From assembly GCF_036555685.1 (NCBI RefSeq), contig NZ_DATBKY010000229.1:17072-81071 (forward strand): DNA of 64,000 bases. The letters run 5' to 3'. Source of the stretch: Actinophytocola sp036555685. GTDB lineage: Bacteria; Actinomycetota; Actinomycetes; Mycobacteriales; Pseudonocardiaceae. A model generated the notes under the pieces. That model did not search any database, was not told where the DNA came from, and was given only the letters and a program-made list of their open reading frames with translations. This document shows, piece after piece, positions 48,648-59,815 of this stretch; position 1 is the first letter of the stretch, and every line of letters starts with the position of its first letter. Position numbers and translations under genes: made by a program.

Positions 48648-49193
48648 TCAGCCCTCGGCACGCTGGACGCTGACCCGCTCCACGACGATGTCCTCGACGG
48701 GCTTGTCCTGTGGACCGGTCGATGAGTGTGCGATGGAGTCGACGACGTTGCGTGACTCCTGGTCGGCGACCTCGCCGAAGATCGTGTGCTTGAAGTTCAG
48801 CCAGGTCGTCGGCGCCACGGTGATGAAGAACTGCGACCCGTTGCTGTCCCGCACCCCCGGGTTGGCCATGCCGAGCAGGTACGGCTTGTTGAACTGCAGC
48901 TCCGGGTGGAACTCGTCGGCGAACTGGTAGCCGGGACCGCCGCGGCCGGTGCCGGTCGGGTCGCCGGTCTGGATCATGAAGCCGTCGATAACCCGGTGGA
49001 AGATCATGCCGTCGTAGAACGGCCCGGACGTCTCGCCCTTGGCGTTGCGCGTCGTGTACTGCTTGCTCCCGTCGGCCAGGCCCACGAAGTTCGACACGGT
49101 CTTCGGGGCGTGGTCGGGGAAGAGGTTGATCCTGATGTCGCCCCGCGAAGTGTGCAGGGTCACTCCGACGAGGGAACCATTGCTGTCTGCCAC
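48648..49193 (-). CDS. ppiA: Peptidyl-prolyl cis-trans isomerase (cyclophilin type) PpiA
   Basis: A 181-residue cytosolic cyclophilin that speeds proline isomerisation. GTG 49193 was chosen for the fit with family N-termini (SLVGVTLHTSRGDIRINLFPD); the longer frame is not coding. Signature residues: FYDGMIFHRVIDGFMIQTGDPTGTG, with the catalytic Arg in HRV, and NGSQFFITVAPT. It is conserved in this place next to rhomboid in many actinobacteria. Confidence 0.95.
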   Translation of the reverse strand: MADSNGSLVGVTLHTSRGDIRINLFPDHAPKTVSNFVGLADGSKQYTTRNAKGETSGPFYDGMIFHRVIDGFMIQTGDPTGTGRGGPGYQFADEFHPELQFNKPYLLGMANPGVRDSNGSQFFITVAPTTWLNFKHTIFGEVADQESRNVVDSIAHSSTGPQDKPVEDIVVERVSVQRAEG

Positions 49194-49275
49194 CCGGTCA
49201 TCGTGCCATCCACAGCGAGATCGGGCGGGAAGGGGCAGGATAGTAACTGTCCGATAAGCCACCCTGGAGCACACT

Positions 49276-49974
49276 ATGGACGATGTGAAGGCCATGACCC
49301 GGGCCGGAGAGACGGTCGGCAAGGCCGTCGGCTCCGGCTGGCTCGCGGTCCGTCGAAGCGCCAAACGCGCAGGTCAAGCGAGTGCGGATGCGACGACAAA
49401 GGCCGCACACGCCGCGGACCGGAAGCTGACGGAGCGCGGCGTCGCTCCCCAGCAGCTGGCCGTGGCGCTGGCCGAGGGCGCCGGAGTCGCCCGCCAGGAG
49501 GTCGTGAAAACCACGCGCCGTGCGCGCAAGAAGTTGGCGCGCAGGGCCAAGCACACCCGCAAGGACCTTGCCAAGGCGGCCAAGCAGGCCCGCAAGGACG
49601 CCAGGAAGAGCAAGCCAGCCAAGCGGATGTCGAAGTCGGCGAAGCAGGCCCGCAAGGATGCCAAGGCGATGCAGGCGTCCCTGAAGGCCGACCTCGGCCG
49701 GCTGAAGACCCAGGCCACGGAGCAGGCAGCGGCCATGAAGCTCATCGACGCGCCCAAGAAGCGCCGCCGGTGGCCGAAGGTGATGCTGCTGCTCGTGATC
49801 GCGGCCGGGGTCGCGTATGTGGTACGCGGCAAGACCCCGACGCCGGAGCCGACACCGGTTCCGGAGCCGGTTCCGGAGCCGCAGCAACGCGTGGACGAGC
49901 CCTCTGAGGAAGGCTCGGCTTCGTCGGCCGCCAACGGTCAGCGACCACAGAAGTCACCCACCACGCAGGGCTGA
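49276..49974 (+). CDS. Histone-H1-like basic protein with C-terminal membrane anchor
   Basis: A 232-residue protein. Residues about 75-160 are Lys/Ala/Arg-rich with KxARKxAK-type repeats (RKDLAKAAKQARKDARKSKP, SAKQARKDAKAM), like histone H1 or the tail of actinobacterial HU proteins. A single membrane helix at about 168-183 (VMLLLVIAAGVAYVV) and a Pro/Glu/Thr-rich outer tail follow. A DNA-binding or nucleoid-tethering role is inferred from composition only. It is in a convergent arrangement with the DUF2020-like lipoprotein gene, ended by a perfect 16-base terminator hairpin. Confidence 0.82.
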   Translation: MDDVKAMTRAGETVGKAVGSGWLAVRRSAKRAGQASADATTKAAHAADRKLTERGVAPQQLAVALAEGAGVARQEVVKTTRRARKKLARRAKHTRKDLAKAAKQARKDARKSKPAKRMSKSAKQARKDAKAMQASLKADLGRLKTQATEQAAAMKLIDAPKKRRRWPKVMLLLVIAAGVAYVVRGKTPTPEPTPVPEPVPEPQQRVDEPSEEGSASSAANGQRPQKSPTTQG

Positions 49975-49982
49975 TATCTGCG

Positions 49983-50019
49983 ACTCGGCCCGCCAAGGCG
50001 ATCCCTTGGCGGGCCGAGT
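49983..50019. terminator. Bidirectional terminator, 16-base perfect stem
   Basis: ACTCGGCCCGCCAAGG (49983-49998) is exactly complementary to CCTTGGCGGGCCGAGT (50004-50019) around the loop CGATC. It lies between the convergent stops at 49974 and 50035, so it can end transcripts in both directions. Confidence 0.85.
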
Positions 50020-50034
50020 GCCGTCTGTGGGCGG

Positions 50035-50571
50035 TTACAGGCCCAGCGCGGAGATGGCCTCCTGGGCGACGACCTTCGCCTTGATCGTCTGCTCCTGGTT
50101 GGTCGTCACGACCACGGCCTCGGTCTCCTTGGCGACGGCGTACACGGCACCGTCGTCGGTCGGCTGTGCGCCGCCGGACCAGCCGCCCGCGAGCTCGGCC
50201 GGGTTGGCGGTGTCGATCGGCGCGGCCTGGTCGACGATCGCCTTCGCGACGTCGGCCTTGCCCTGGTAGATCCGGACCGTCATCTGGAGGTTGCCGTCGG
50301 ACCGGTAGAAGAAGCAGGCGGGCGGATCACCGGCGGAGGTCTTGATCTCGCCGATCCGCTGCCCGTTGGTGTCCTCGACGAAGGTCTGGTCGAGGTAGGG
50401 GCAGGGCCCGTCCGCGGTGGGCTTGGGCGCCGGTGGCGCCTTGGCGGCCGGCGCGGGCGCGCTGGCCCCGGTCTGCGGCGGATCCGCCACAGTCGGATTA
50501 TCCAGCCGGGCCTCGGAGGTGCACGCGGCGAGCACGATCAACAGGGGACCGAGTAACAAGGCGCGTTTCAC
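50035..50571 (-). CDS. Lipoprotein, DUF2020-like
   Basis: A 178-residue lipoprotein. GTG 50571 begins KRALLLGPLLIVLAAC, with the acylated Cys in the lipobox LAAC. A Pro/Ala-rich linker follows, then a domain beginning DGPCPYLDQTFVEDTNGQRIG with Cys residues and PACFFYRSDGNLQMTVRIYQG. The sequence is like the DUF2020 family of actinobacterial lipoproteins, whose role is unknown. The longer reading frame is open further upstream but without the signal peptide. It ends at a strong terminator. Confidence 0.85.
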   Translation of the reverse strand: MKRALLLGPLLIVLAACTSEARLDNPTVADPPQTGASAPAPAAKAPPAPKPTADGPCPYLDQTFVEDTNGQRIGEIKTSAGDPPACFFYRSDGNLQMTVRIYQGKADVAKAIVDQAAPIDTANPAELAGGWSGGAQPTDDGAVYAVAKETEAVVVTTNQEQTIKAKVVAQEAISALGL

Positions 50572-50658
50572 GGACAGGTAGTCAATCACACACGGTCCGT
50601 GGGCGAACAACCGGAAGCTTCCTCCAGCAGGGCACGACCTTTACGCGCTCGACCTTCG

Positions 50659-50731
50659 TGGAGACGAGGGGAATCGAACCCCTAACCCCTGCCTTGCAAA
50701 GGCAGTGCTCTGCCAATTGAGCTACGTCCCC
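50659..50731 (-). tRNA. tRNA-Ala (anticodon TGC)
   Basis: A 73-base cloverleaf on the - strand: acceptor GGGGACG/CGTCTCC (with a G-T pair), D-arm TAGCTCAATTGGCAGAGCA, anticodon arm CTGCCTTTGCAAGGCAG with anticodon TGC, T-arm AGGGGTTCGATTCCCCT, discriminator A at 50659. It is paired with tRNA-Ile nearby, as in other actinobacteria downstream of gyrA. The 3' CCA is not encoded. Confidence 0.97.
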
Positions 50732-50785
50732 ATTGCCGGTGTGGGCCGAGCCCGCACCGGTGGTGTTGCTGACGCTATCGGGCCG

Positions 50786-50935
50786 TCAGGCCTTCTTGGC
50801 GTTGTTGGCGCCGGTGGCCGGAGCGGTCGCCTCGCGCCACAGGTCGTCCTGCGCCTTGGCCGACTTGTTGCGGCGCACGACGAACAGCACGCCACCGGCC
50901 ACGGCCACCAGAGCGAGAAGCTTCTTCACTTCCAT
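50786..50935 (-). CDS. DLW-39 family small protein
   Basis: A 49-residue protein: EVKKLLALVAVAGGVLFVVR (one membrane helix), a basic NKSAKAQ stretch and the motif DDLWREAT, which names the DLW-39 family of short actinobacterial proteins. The ATG at 50935 follows AAGGAGG closely. It lies between tRNA-Ala and tRNA-Ile, its usual location. No function is known. Confidence 0.9.
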   Translation of the reverse strand: MEVKKLLALVAVAGGVLFVVRRNKSAKAQDDLWREATAPATGANNAKKA

Positions 50936-51090
50936 TGCCTCCTTCGGCAAAACACCACGTATCGACTGCTGCGGCCCCCTGCGGCGTCCCGCAGCAAGGC
51001 CCAAGTCTGCCACAAGCGGCCGCGTGCCCGACGGGGCTCGGCCACTCACAGGTCAGGCCCCGTCCACGTGGTGAACAGGGCCTGATCCGG

Positions 51091-51164
51091 TGGGCCTAGG
51101 AGGACTTGAACCTCCGACTTCTTCGTTATCAGCGAAGCGCTCTAACCGCCTGAGCTATAGGCCC
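51091..51164 (-). tRNA. tRNA-Ile (anticodon GAT)
   Basis: A 74-base cloverleaf on the - strand: acceptor GGGCCTA/TAGGCCC, D-arm TAGCTCAGGCGGTTAGAGCG, anticodon arm CTTCGCTGATAACGAAG with anticodon GAT, T-arm GGAGGTTCAAGTCCTCC and discriminator A at 51091. CCA is not encoded. It forms the usual Ile-Ala pair downstream of gyrA. Confidence 0.97.
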
Positions 51165-51222
51165 CAACAGCGCGATGAGACTATCGCACGGCTTGCATCG
51201 CGCCCAAACCGGTATCCCTGCG

Positions 51223-52194
51223 CTACTCCCGCTCCGCGAGCGTCACTTCGAGGCCGCCGGCGAGGTCCGCGGAGACGTTGTAGATGAAGGCGCCGACCGT
51301 GGACAGCGCGCTGAACAGCACGATGTTCACCGCCCCGATGATGGCCGCGACACCGAAGACGCGACCGGCGCTGATCAGTGGTTCGCCGCCGCCGTTGTCC
51401 GTCGGCTGGAGGATCTCGCTCGAGATGCCATTCAGCTTGTCCCACACGCCCATGCCGTCGAGGACCGCGTACAGCACGCCGACCGCGACCAGCCACACGA
51501 AGAACAGCGCCACGCCGAGCACCAGCGACAGCTTCAGCACCGACCACGGGTCGAACCGCTTGATCTGCAGGTTCGCCCGCCGGGGGCCCCGGCCGGGACG
51601 GCGCAGCGCACTCGGCGTCGCCGCCGCCGACATGCGGACCGGGCCGGTGGACGGGCCCGGGCCCTCCAGATGCACGGTCGTCCGGGACGGGGCCGCGCCC
51701 GCGTGGGGCATGCCCGTGCCCGGCGCCGGCACCGTGGCCGCCGTCGGCAGGCCGTCGGGGAACATGCGGGCCGCCGCGGCGCCGGTCACGACCGGGCGCT
51801 CCAGCGACACGGTCTTCTCGCCGACCGGCTCCGACCGCTGCGGGGCCTGCTCATCGCGCGACTCATCGCGCGGTGGCGTGTTCTCCGGCGCCTCCTGGCC
51901 GCGTTCGGGTGTCGTCGGGGACACCGGTGCCGTCGTGGACGAGGAGTTCGACGTCGACGTGTTGTCGCTGGTCACCCGCTGCCATGGCGGTGGGGTGCCG
52001 TGGGTGAGCTCCAGGTCGTCGGACGTGGCTACGCGTGCGGTGGGCGCGTCCGCCGACACCTGCCCGTTCCCCTCATGGTTGCCACCGGCGTGCTCGACCG
52101 GTTTGGCCTGGCCGTCGGTGGCGACGCCGGACGTCTGGTCCGACTCGCGCTCCGTGTTCTGGCCGGTGCTTCCGGACTTGTCAGCTGGTGTCAC
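51223..52194 (-). CDS. DUF3566 family membrane protein
   Basis: A 323-residue protein. The first 200 residues are hydrophilic, rich in Ser/Thr/Pro/Glu and probably disordered. The C-terminal DUF3566 domain (about 205-320) has two membrane helices (VLKLSLVLGVALFFVWLVAV and VAAIIGAVNIVLFSALSTVG). It is coded 22 bases after gyrA, its usual place in actinobacteria, and may be co-transcribed with it. Its role is not known, though conservation of the position suggests a link with replication or division. Confidence 0.92.
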   Translation of the reverse strand: MTPADKSGSTGQNTERESDQTSGVATDGQAKPVEHAGGNHEGNGQVSADAPTARVATSDDLELTHGTPPPWQRVTSDNTSTSNSSSTTAPVSPTTPERGQEAPENTPPRDESRDEQAPQRSEPVGEKTVSLERPVVTGAAAARMFPDGLPTAATVPAPGTGMPHAGAAPSRTTVHLEGPGPSTGPVRMSAAATPSALRRPGRGPRRANLQIKRFDPWSVLKLSLVLGVALFFVWLVAVGVLYAVLDGMGVWDKLNGISSEILQPTDNGGGEPLISAGRVFGVAAIIGAVNIVLFSALSTVGAFIYNVSADLAGGLEVTLAERE

Positions 52195-52216
52195 GAGGAT
52201 CCCCTACGTGTCGCGC

Positions 52217-54751
<2,535 letters not shown>

Positions 54752-54808
54752 GAACCTGGGTTCCTTTTCCTGTTACCAGCAGTCGGCTAGACGTTGCCCG
54801 GACATCGC

Positions 54809-56779
54809 CTAGACGTCGAGGAAGCGGACGTCCTTGGCGTTGCGCGTGATGAAGGAGCGGCGGGCCTCGACGTCCTCGCCCATCAGCACGCTGAACAGCT
54901 CGTCCGCCTGGGCGGCGTCGTCGAGGGTCACCTGGAGCAGCAGGCGGTTCGCCGGGTCCATCGTGGTCTCCCACAGCTCGTCGGCGTTCATCTCGCCGAG
55001 ACCCTTGTACCGCTGGATGCCGTCCTCCCGGTTGATCTTCTTGCCGGACTCCAGACCGGCCTTGAGCAGGCCGTCTCGCTCTCGGTCGGTGTAGGCGAAC
55101 TCCGGTTCGGCGCGCTGCCACTTGATCTTGTAGAGCGGCGGCTGCGCGAGGTACACGTGGCCGTGCTCGACCAGCGGGCGCATGAAGCGGAACAGCAGCG
55201 TCAGCAACAGGGTCCGGATGTGCTGACCGTCCACATCGGCGTCCGCCATCAGCACGATCTTGTGGTAGCGCAGCTTCGAGAGGTCGAACTCGTCGTGGAT
55301 GCCGGTGCCGAGCGCGGTGATCAGGCTCTGCACCTCGGTGTTCTTGAGCACGCGGTCGATGCGTGCCTTCTCCACGTTGATGATCTTGCCGCGGATCGGC
55401 AGGATCGCCTGGTACATCGACTCCCGGCCCTCCTTGGCCGAGCCGCCCGCGGAGTCGCCCTCGACGATGTAGAGCTCGCACTCCTCGGGGTTGGTCGACC
55501 GGCAGTCCTTGAGCTTGCCGGGCAGGCCGCCGATGTCGAGCGCGCCCTTGCGGCGGACCAGCTCCTTCGCCTTGCGGGCCGCGATCCGGGCCTGGGCCGA
55601 GGAGACCGCCTTGGTCACGATCGTCTTCGCCTCGGACGGGTTGCGCTCGAACCAGTCCGCGAGGCGCTCGTTCGACGTGGTCTGGACGAACGTCTTCGCC
55701 TCGGTGTTGCCCAGCTTCTGCTTGGTCTGGCCCTCGAACTGCGGCTCCGCCAGCTTGATCGAGATGATCGCGGCGAGGCCCTCGCGCACGTCGTCGCCGG
55801 TGAGGTTCGCGTCCTTATCCTTGAGCAGCTTCTTCTCGCGCGCGTATACGTTGACCACCCGGGTCAGCGCGGCGCGGAAGCCCTCCTCGTGCGTGCCGCC
55901 CTCGGCGGTGTTGATCGTGTTGGCGAACGTGTATACCGACTCGCTGTAGCCGGTGTTCCACTGCATCGCGACCTCGACCTCGAGCCCGTCGCCCTTGGCC
56001 TCGAAGGAGATCACGTTCCCGTGGATCGCGTCGCGCGTGTGGTTGATGTGCTTGACGAAGTCCTCGAGCCCGCCCGGGTAGTGGTACGTGCGCTCGCGCA
56101 CGCGCGCCGACTTGCCCTCGGCGTCCGCCTCGCTGTCCTCTTCGGACACCCGCTCGTCGCGGAGCACGATCGTCAGGCCCTTGTTGAGGAACGCCATCTC
56201 CTGCAGCCGGCGCGCGACGGTCTCGGCGTTGAACGTCGTCGTCTCGAACACGGCGGGGTCCGCCCAGAACGTGACCGAGGTGCCGGTGCGGTCGGTGGGC
56301 TCGCCCTCGTGCAGCTCGCCGGGCTCGGAGCGCTCGTAGTGCTGGGACCACACCTTGCCGTTGCGGAGGATCTCCACGTCCAGCCTGGTGGACAGCGCGT
56401 TCACCACCGAGATGCCGACGCCGTGCAGGCCGCCGGACACCGCGTAGCTGTCGCTGTCGAACTTGCCGCCCGCGTGCAGCGTGGTCAGCACGATCTCCAG
56501 CGTCGGCTTCTGGTGGACCGGGTGCATCTCGACCGGGATGCCGCGGCCGTCGTCGACCACGCGAGCGCCGCCGTCGGCGAGCAGCGTGACCTCCACGCGG
56601 GTCGCGAACCCGGCCATCGCCTCGTCGACGGCGTTGTCCACGACCTCGGTGAGCAGGTGGTGCAGGCCGCGCTCGCCGGTGGAACCGATGTACATGCCGG
56701 GCCGCTTTCTGACGGCCTCGAGACCCTCCAGGACGGTGATGGAGGACGCGTTGTATTCATGGTTATTGGTGGCTGCCAC
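54809..56779 (-). CDS. gyrB: DNA gyrase subunit B
   Basis: A 656-residue ATPase subunit. N-terminal GHKL ATP site (VVDNAVDEAMAG, DDGRGIPV, GGLHGVGISVVNALS), transducer, then Toprim with the catalytic Glu in YIVEGDSAGGSAKEGRES and DADVDGQHIRTLLLTL (metal-binding Asp pair). Starts GTG 56779. Length is normal for the actinobacterial type without the long proteobacterial insert. A likely -10 box lies about 50 bases upstream. With gyrA it forms the usual operon near oriC. Confidence 0.98.
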   Translation of the reverse strand: MAATNNHEYNASSITVLEGLEAVRKRPGMYIGSTGERGLHHLLTEVVDNAVDEAMAGFATRVEVTLLADGGARVVDDGRGIPVEMHPVHQKPTLEIVLTTLHAGGKFDSDSYAVSGGLHGVGISVVNALSTRLDVEILRNGKVWSQHYERSEPGELHEGEPTDRTGTSVTFWADPAVFETTTFNAETVARRLQEMAFLNKGLTIVLRDERVSEEDSEADAEGKSARVRERTYHYPGGLEDFVKHINHTRDAIHGNVISFEAKGDGLEVEVAMQWNTGYSESVYTFANTINTAEGGTHEEGFRAALTRVVNVYAREKKLLKDKDANLTGDDVREGLAAIISIKLAEPQFEGQTKQKLGNTEAKTFVQTTSNERLADWFERNPSEAKTIVTKAVSSAQARIAARKAKELVRRKGALDIGGLPGKLKDCRSTNPEECELYIVEGDSAGGSAKEGRESMYQAILPIRGKIINVEKARIDRVLKNTEVQSLITALGTGIHDEFDLSKLRYHKIVLMADADVDGQHIRTLLLTLLFRFMRPLVEHGHVYLAQPPLYKIKWQRAEPEFAYTDRERDGLLKAGLESGKKINREDGIQRYKGLGEMNADELWETTMDPANRLLLQVTLDDAAQADELFSVLMGEDVEARRSFITRNAKDVRFLDV

Positions 56780-56828
56780 GGGCGTGGTGTCTCCTCGTCA
56801 AGGAACGGGCGCGAAACTCCCTATCTCA

Positions 56829-56834
56829 ATTGTA
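56829..56834 (-). promoter_or_regulatory. Candidate -10 hexamer of gyrB (TACAAT)
   Basis: On the - strand TACAAT lies about 50 bases before the gyrB start in an otherwise GC-rich spacer. It fits the -10 consensus; no strong -35 hexamer is seen 16-18 bases upstream. Confidence 0.4.
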
Positions 56835-56966
56835 CTGGTGCGGTCGCGCTGGAGTGGGGCAAGGACACCCCTAGCGTCGCCACTGACGCTCTGACGGAAA
56901 AGGGCGTGAGAGAGGACTCCGGCCCGCGGTCCCGACCCCGGTTCTGACGGATTTCCGGCCGCCGGT

Positions 56967-57731
56967 TCACCCGTAGGTGTCCCGTGGCCCCCTTCCGCGT
57001 ACGTGCCGGGGCCCGTAACGCCAGCTCGGCGTCGACGGACCGTGCACCTTCAGCCGCTTGACCACCCCGTCGCCCACGCCGGCGGCGATCTTGGCGAGGA
57101 GCTGGCGCTGCAGGAGCCGAAGCTGCGTGGCCCAGGCGGTCGAACGCGCCTGGACGGTCAGCTCGCCGTCCTTGAGCGACACGGGCTGCGCGTGCTCGGC
57201 GACCTCCTCGCCGACGATCTCGCTCCACCTGGCGAACAGGCGGCCGGTCGTCAACCTGCCGGTCCACCCGCGCTCGGTGGCGAGCCGGGCGGCGAGCCGG
57301 CCGAGCGGCTGCGGGTCCCGGTCGTCTGCGCTCGGCCCGGACCAGCGCCTGCGGCGTCGCGAGCGGCCCGCGAAGTTGCGCTTGACCTGCTTGGTCCGGT
57401 TGGCCGTCGGCCCGCCGGAGGCCTCCCTGGCGGCCTGGAGCGCGGCACGGGCCAGGTCGGAGCCGCGCAGCTGTGGATAGTCACTCTCCGTGCTAGATCG
57501 CGGGACCCGATCATCGACCGCCCCCTTGGGGGGCATCTTCCCAGGCAGATCCACCTGGTCGGGGGGCGCTGAAGCGTGGCGGGTGACAGTGTTATCCACA
57601 CTATCCACAGGGTTGTCCCCAGATGTGCGGCGTATCACATCACTGGTGGTGACTCGCGGTTGATCACTGGGCCGTTCGGGGGATTGATCACCCTGGGTAC
57701 CCGGCTGATCAGCTGGCGACTGGTCCGGCAC
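56967..57731 (-). CDS. DUF721 (DciA-like) protein
   Basis: A 254-residue protein of the DUF721 family, whose actinobacterial members lie between recF and gyrB; the family includes DciA, a loader or helper of the DnaB helicase. The conserved domain is about 140-254 (DPQPLGRLAARLATERGW, FARWSEIVGEEVAEHAQPV, TAWATQLRLLQRQLLAKI, ending GRGPRDTYG). The GTG at 57731 overlaps the recF end by 23 bases; a start further in is possible, as the first 110 residues are low-complexity and M. tuberculosis Rv0004 is about 187 residues. The N-terminal coding DNA carries DnaA-box-like 9-mers. Confidence 0.85.
   Translation of the reverse strand: MPDQSPADQPGTQGDQSPERPSDQPRVTTSDVIRRTSGDNPVDSVDNTVTRHASAPPDQVDLPGKMPPKGAVDDRVPRSSTESDYPQLRGSDLARAALQAAREASGGPTANRTKQVKRNFAGRSRRRRRWSGPSADDRDPQPLGRLAARLATERGWTGRLTTGRLFARWSEIVGEEVAEHAQPVSLKDGELTVQARSTAWATQLRLLQRQLLAKIAAGVGDGVVKRLKVHGPSTPSWRYGPRHVRGRGPRDTYG
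57472..57609. promoter_or_regulatory. DnaA-box-like 9-mers within the DUF721 N-terminal region
   Basis: TGTGGATAG at 57472-57480, TTATCCACA at 57592-57600 (E. coli consensus) and CTATCCACA at 57601-57609 lie within 140 bases. On the - strand the last two encode VDSVDN in the DUF721 frame. They may be extra DnaA sites near the origin, or accidental. Confidence 0.45.
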
Positions 57732-58872
57732 GAGCCACCTCCCCGTTCGACACGACGTAGCGGGCGCCGTCGAGCTCGTCCGGCACATCCTCCTCCACCG
57801 CGGCGGTCACGAGGACCTGTTCGGCCTGCACGGCCACGTCGGCGAGTCGCCGCCGGCGGCGGCGATCGAGCTCGGCGAACACGTCGTCGAGGACGAGCAC
57901 GGGTTCGCTGCCGTCGGCACGCAGCAGCTCGTAGGACGCGAGCCGCAGCGCGAGCGCGAACGACCAGGACTCGCCATGGCTCGCGTAGCCCTTCGCAGCC
58001 ACGTCGTCGAGGGTGAGCTCGAGCTCGTCGCGGTGGGGGCCGACCAGGCTGACGCCGCGCTCCAGCTCGTTGTCGCGCGCGGCCGCCATCGCCGCGAGCA
58101 GCGCGTCGACCAAGACCTCCGGGTCCGCGCGCGCCCCCGGCGTGCCGTACTCGGCCGGGAACGACTCGGCGATGCCCGACCGGTACCGGATCCGTGCCGG
58201 CCGCGACTCGGGCGCGACTCCGGCGTACGCCGCGGTGACGTGGTCGGCCATGTCGGCGACGAGGTCCAGGCGTGCGGTGAGCAGCTCCGCGCCGTGCCGG
58301 GCGAGGTGACCGTCCCACACGTCGAGCGTCGCGATATCCCCCTTCGACCCGGCGCGCCGCGCGTGGACCGAGGACTTGAGCAGCGCGTTGCGCTGGCGCA
58401 GCACCCGGTCGTAGTCCGCGCGCACCCCGGCGTAGCGAGGCGCGCGCAGTACCAACAGGTCGTCGAGGAAGCGCCGCCGCTCGCTCGGGTCGCCGCGCAC
58501 GAGCGCGAGGTCCTCCGGCGCGAACAACACGGTGCGGAGGATCCCGAGCACGTCGCGGGTCTTCGGCACGGGCGAGCGGTTCACGCGCGCACGGTTCGCC
58601 TTGCCCGCGGTGATCTCGAGCTCGACCGTCAGCTCACGCCCGGCGTTGACGACGGCGGTCCGCACGATCGCGCGGGAGCAACCGTGGCGGATCAACGGAA
58701 GATCCACCGCCACCCGGTGCGAGCCGAGCGTGGCGGTGTAGCCGATCGCCTCGACGAGGTTCGTCTTACCCTGCCCATTCTGTCCTAGGAGGACATTTGC
58801 GCCAGGCGTCAGGTCCAGGTCCGCGTGCTCCCACGACCGGAAGTCGCTGACCTGTAGATGCCGGACGTACAA
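57709..58872 (-). CDS. recF: DNA replication and repair protein RecF
   Basis: A 387-residue SMC-like ATPase that loads RecA at gaps. TTG 58872 starts YVRHLQVSDFRSWEHADL, the family N-terminus. Walker A GQNGQGKTNLVEAI (about 30-43); signature and Walker B around SFALALRLASYELLRADGSEP then VLVLDDVFAELD. It lies two bases after gnd and overlaps the DUF721 gene. Length is normal. Confidence 0.95.
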   Translation of the reverse strand: MYVRHLQVSDFRSWEHADLDLTPGANVLLGQNGQGKTNLVEAIGYTATLGSHRVAVDLPLIRHGCSRAIVRTAVVNAGRELTVELEITAGKANRARVNRSPVPKTRDVLGILRTVLFAPEDLALVRGDPSERRRFLDDLLVLRAPRYAGVRADYDRVLRQRNALLKSSVHARRAGSKGDIATLDVWDGHLARHGAELLTARLDLVADMADHVTAAYAGVAPESRPARIRYRSGIAESFPAEYGTPGARADPEVLVDALLAAMAAARDNELERGVSLVGPHRDELELTLDDVAAKGYASHGESWSFALALRLASYELLRADGSEPVLVLDDVFAELDRRRRRRLADVAVQAEQVLVTAAVEEDVPDELDGARYVVSNGEVARAGPVAS

Positions 58873-58874
58873 CG

Positions 58875-59801
58875 TCAGCCTTGGGTGCTGCCCGCGCCCG
58901 ACGTGGGCCCGGCCTGGTGTACCGCGTGCCCGCCGAACTGGTTGCGCAGCGAGGCGACCGCGCGCATCGCAGGCGAGTCGTCCTGCCGCGAGCGGAACCG
59001 GGCGAACAACGCGGCCGCGATCACCGGCGCCGGCACCGCGAGGTTGATCGCCTCCTCGACGGTCCACCGGCCCTCGCCGGAGTCGTCGACATAGCCACGA
59101 AGATCGTCGAGCTCCGGGTCGGAGTCGAGGGCGCGGACCAGAAGGTCGAGCAGCCACGAGCGGACCACGGTTCCGCGCTGCCACGCCTTGATCACCGCCG
59201 GCACGTTCTCGATGAGGTCGGCCGTCTCGAGGAGCTCGAACCCCTCGGCGTAGGCCTGCATCAAGCCGTACTCGATGCCGTTGTGGATCATCTTCGCGTA
59301 GTGGCCGGCGCCGACCGGGCCCGCGTGCGCGAACCCCTCCTCGCGCGGGCCTTCCGGGCGCAGCGCGTCGAAGATCGGCATCGCCCGCTCGACGTGCTCG
59401 GCGCGGCCGCCGACCATCAGCCCGTAGCCGTTGTCCTTGCCCCACACGCCACCGGACACCCCGCAGTCGAGGTACCCGATCTCCTTCTGGTCGAGCAGCT
59501 CGGAGTTCTGCTGATCGTCGGTGAACCGCGAGTTGCCGCCGTCGATCACCATGTCGCCGGCGTCGAGCAGCCCGGCGAGCTCGGTGATCGTCTGCCGGGT
59601 CGGCTCACCCGCGGGCACCATGATCCAGACCAGCCGCGGCGCCTCGAGCCGGCCGACCATGTCGGCGAGCGAGGCCGAGTCGCTGACGTCCGGGTTGCGG
59701 TCGTAGCCGACCACCTCGTGACCGGCCGCCCGGATCCGGTCCCGCATGTTGAAGCCCATCTTGCCGAGACCGACGAGACCGAGCTGGGTGTTGCTAGCCA
59801 C
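58875..59801 (-). CDS. gnd: 6-phosphogluconate dehydrogenase (decarboxylating), short NAD-type
   Basis: A 308-residue enzyme of the pentose phosphate pathway: 6-phosphogluconate + NAD(P)+ to ribulose-5-phosphate + CO2. Cofactor motif LGLVGLGKMGFNM; VVGYDRNP after strand 2 suggests NAD+ use. Substrate motifs include DGGNSRFTDD, GCVSGG-like LDCGVSGGVWG and HNGIEYGLMQAYAEGF. It is the short YqeC/GndA type (about 300 residues), normally dimeric or tetrameric. GTG 59801 follows GGAGG. Its place between dnaN and recF is typical of actinobacteria. Confidence 0.95.
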   Translation of the reverse strand: MASNTQLGLVGLGKMGFNMRDRIRAAGHEVVGYDRNPDVSDSASLADMVGRLEAPRLVWIMVPAGEPTRQTITELAGLLDAGDMVIDGGNSRFTDDQQNSELLDQKEIGYLDCGVSGGVWGKDNGYGLMVGGRAEHVERAMPIFDALRPEGPREEGFAHAGPVGAGHYAKMIHNGIEYGLMQAYAEGFELLETADLIENVPAVIKAWQRGTVVRSWLLDLLVRALDSDPELDDLRGYVDDSGEGRWTVEEAINLAVPAPVIAAALFARFRSRQDDSPAMRAVASLRNQFGGHAVHQAGPTSGAGSTQG

Positions 59802-59815
59802 TGGAAGTCCTCCGA

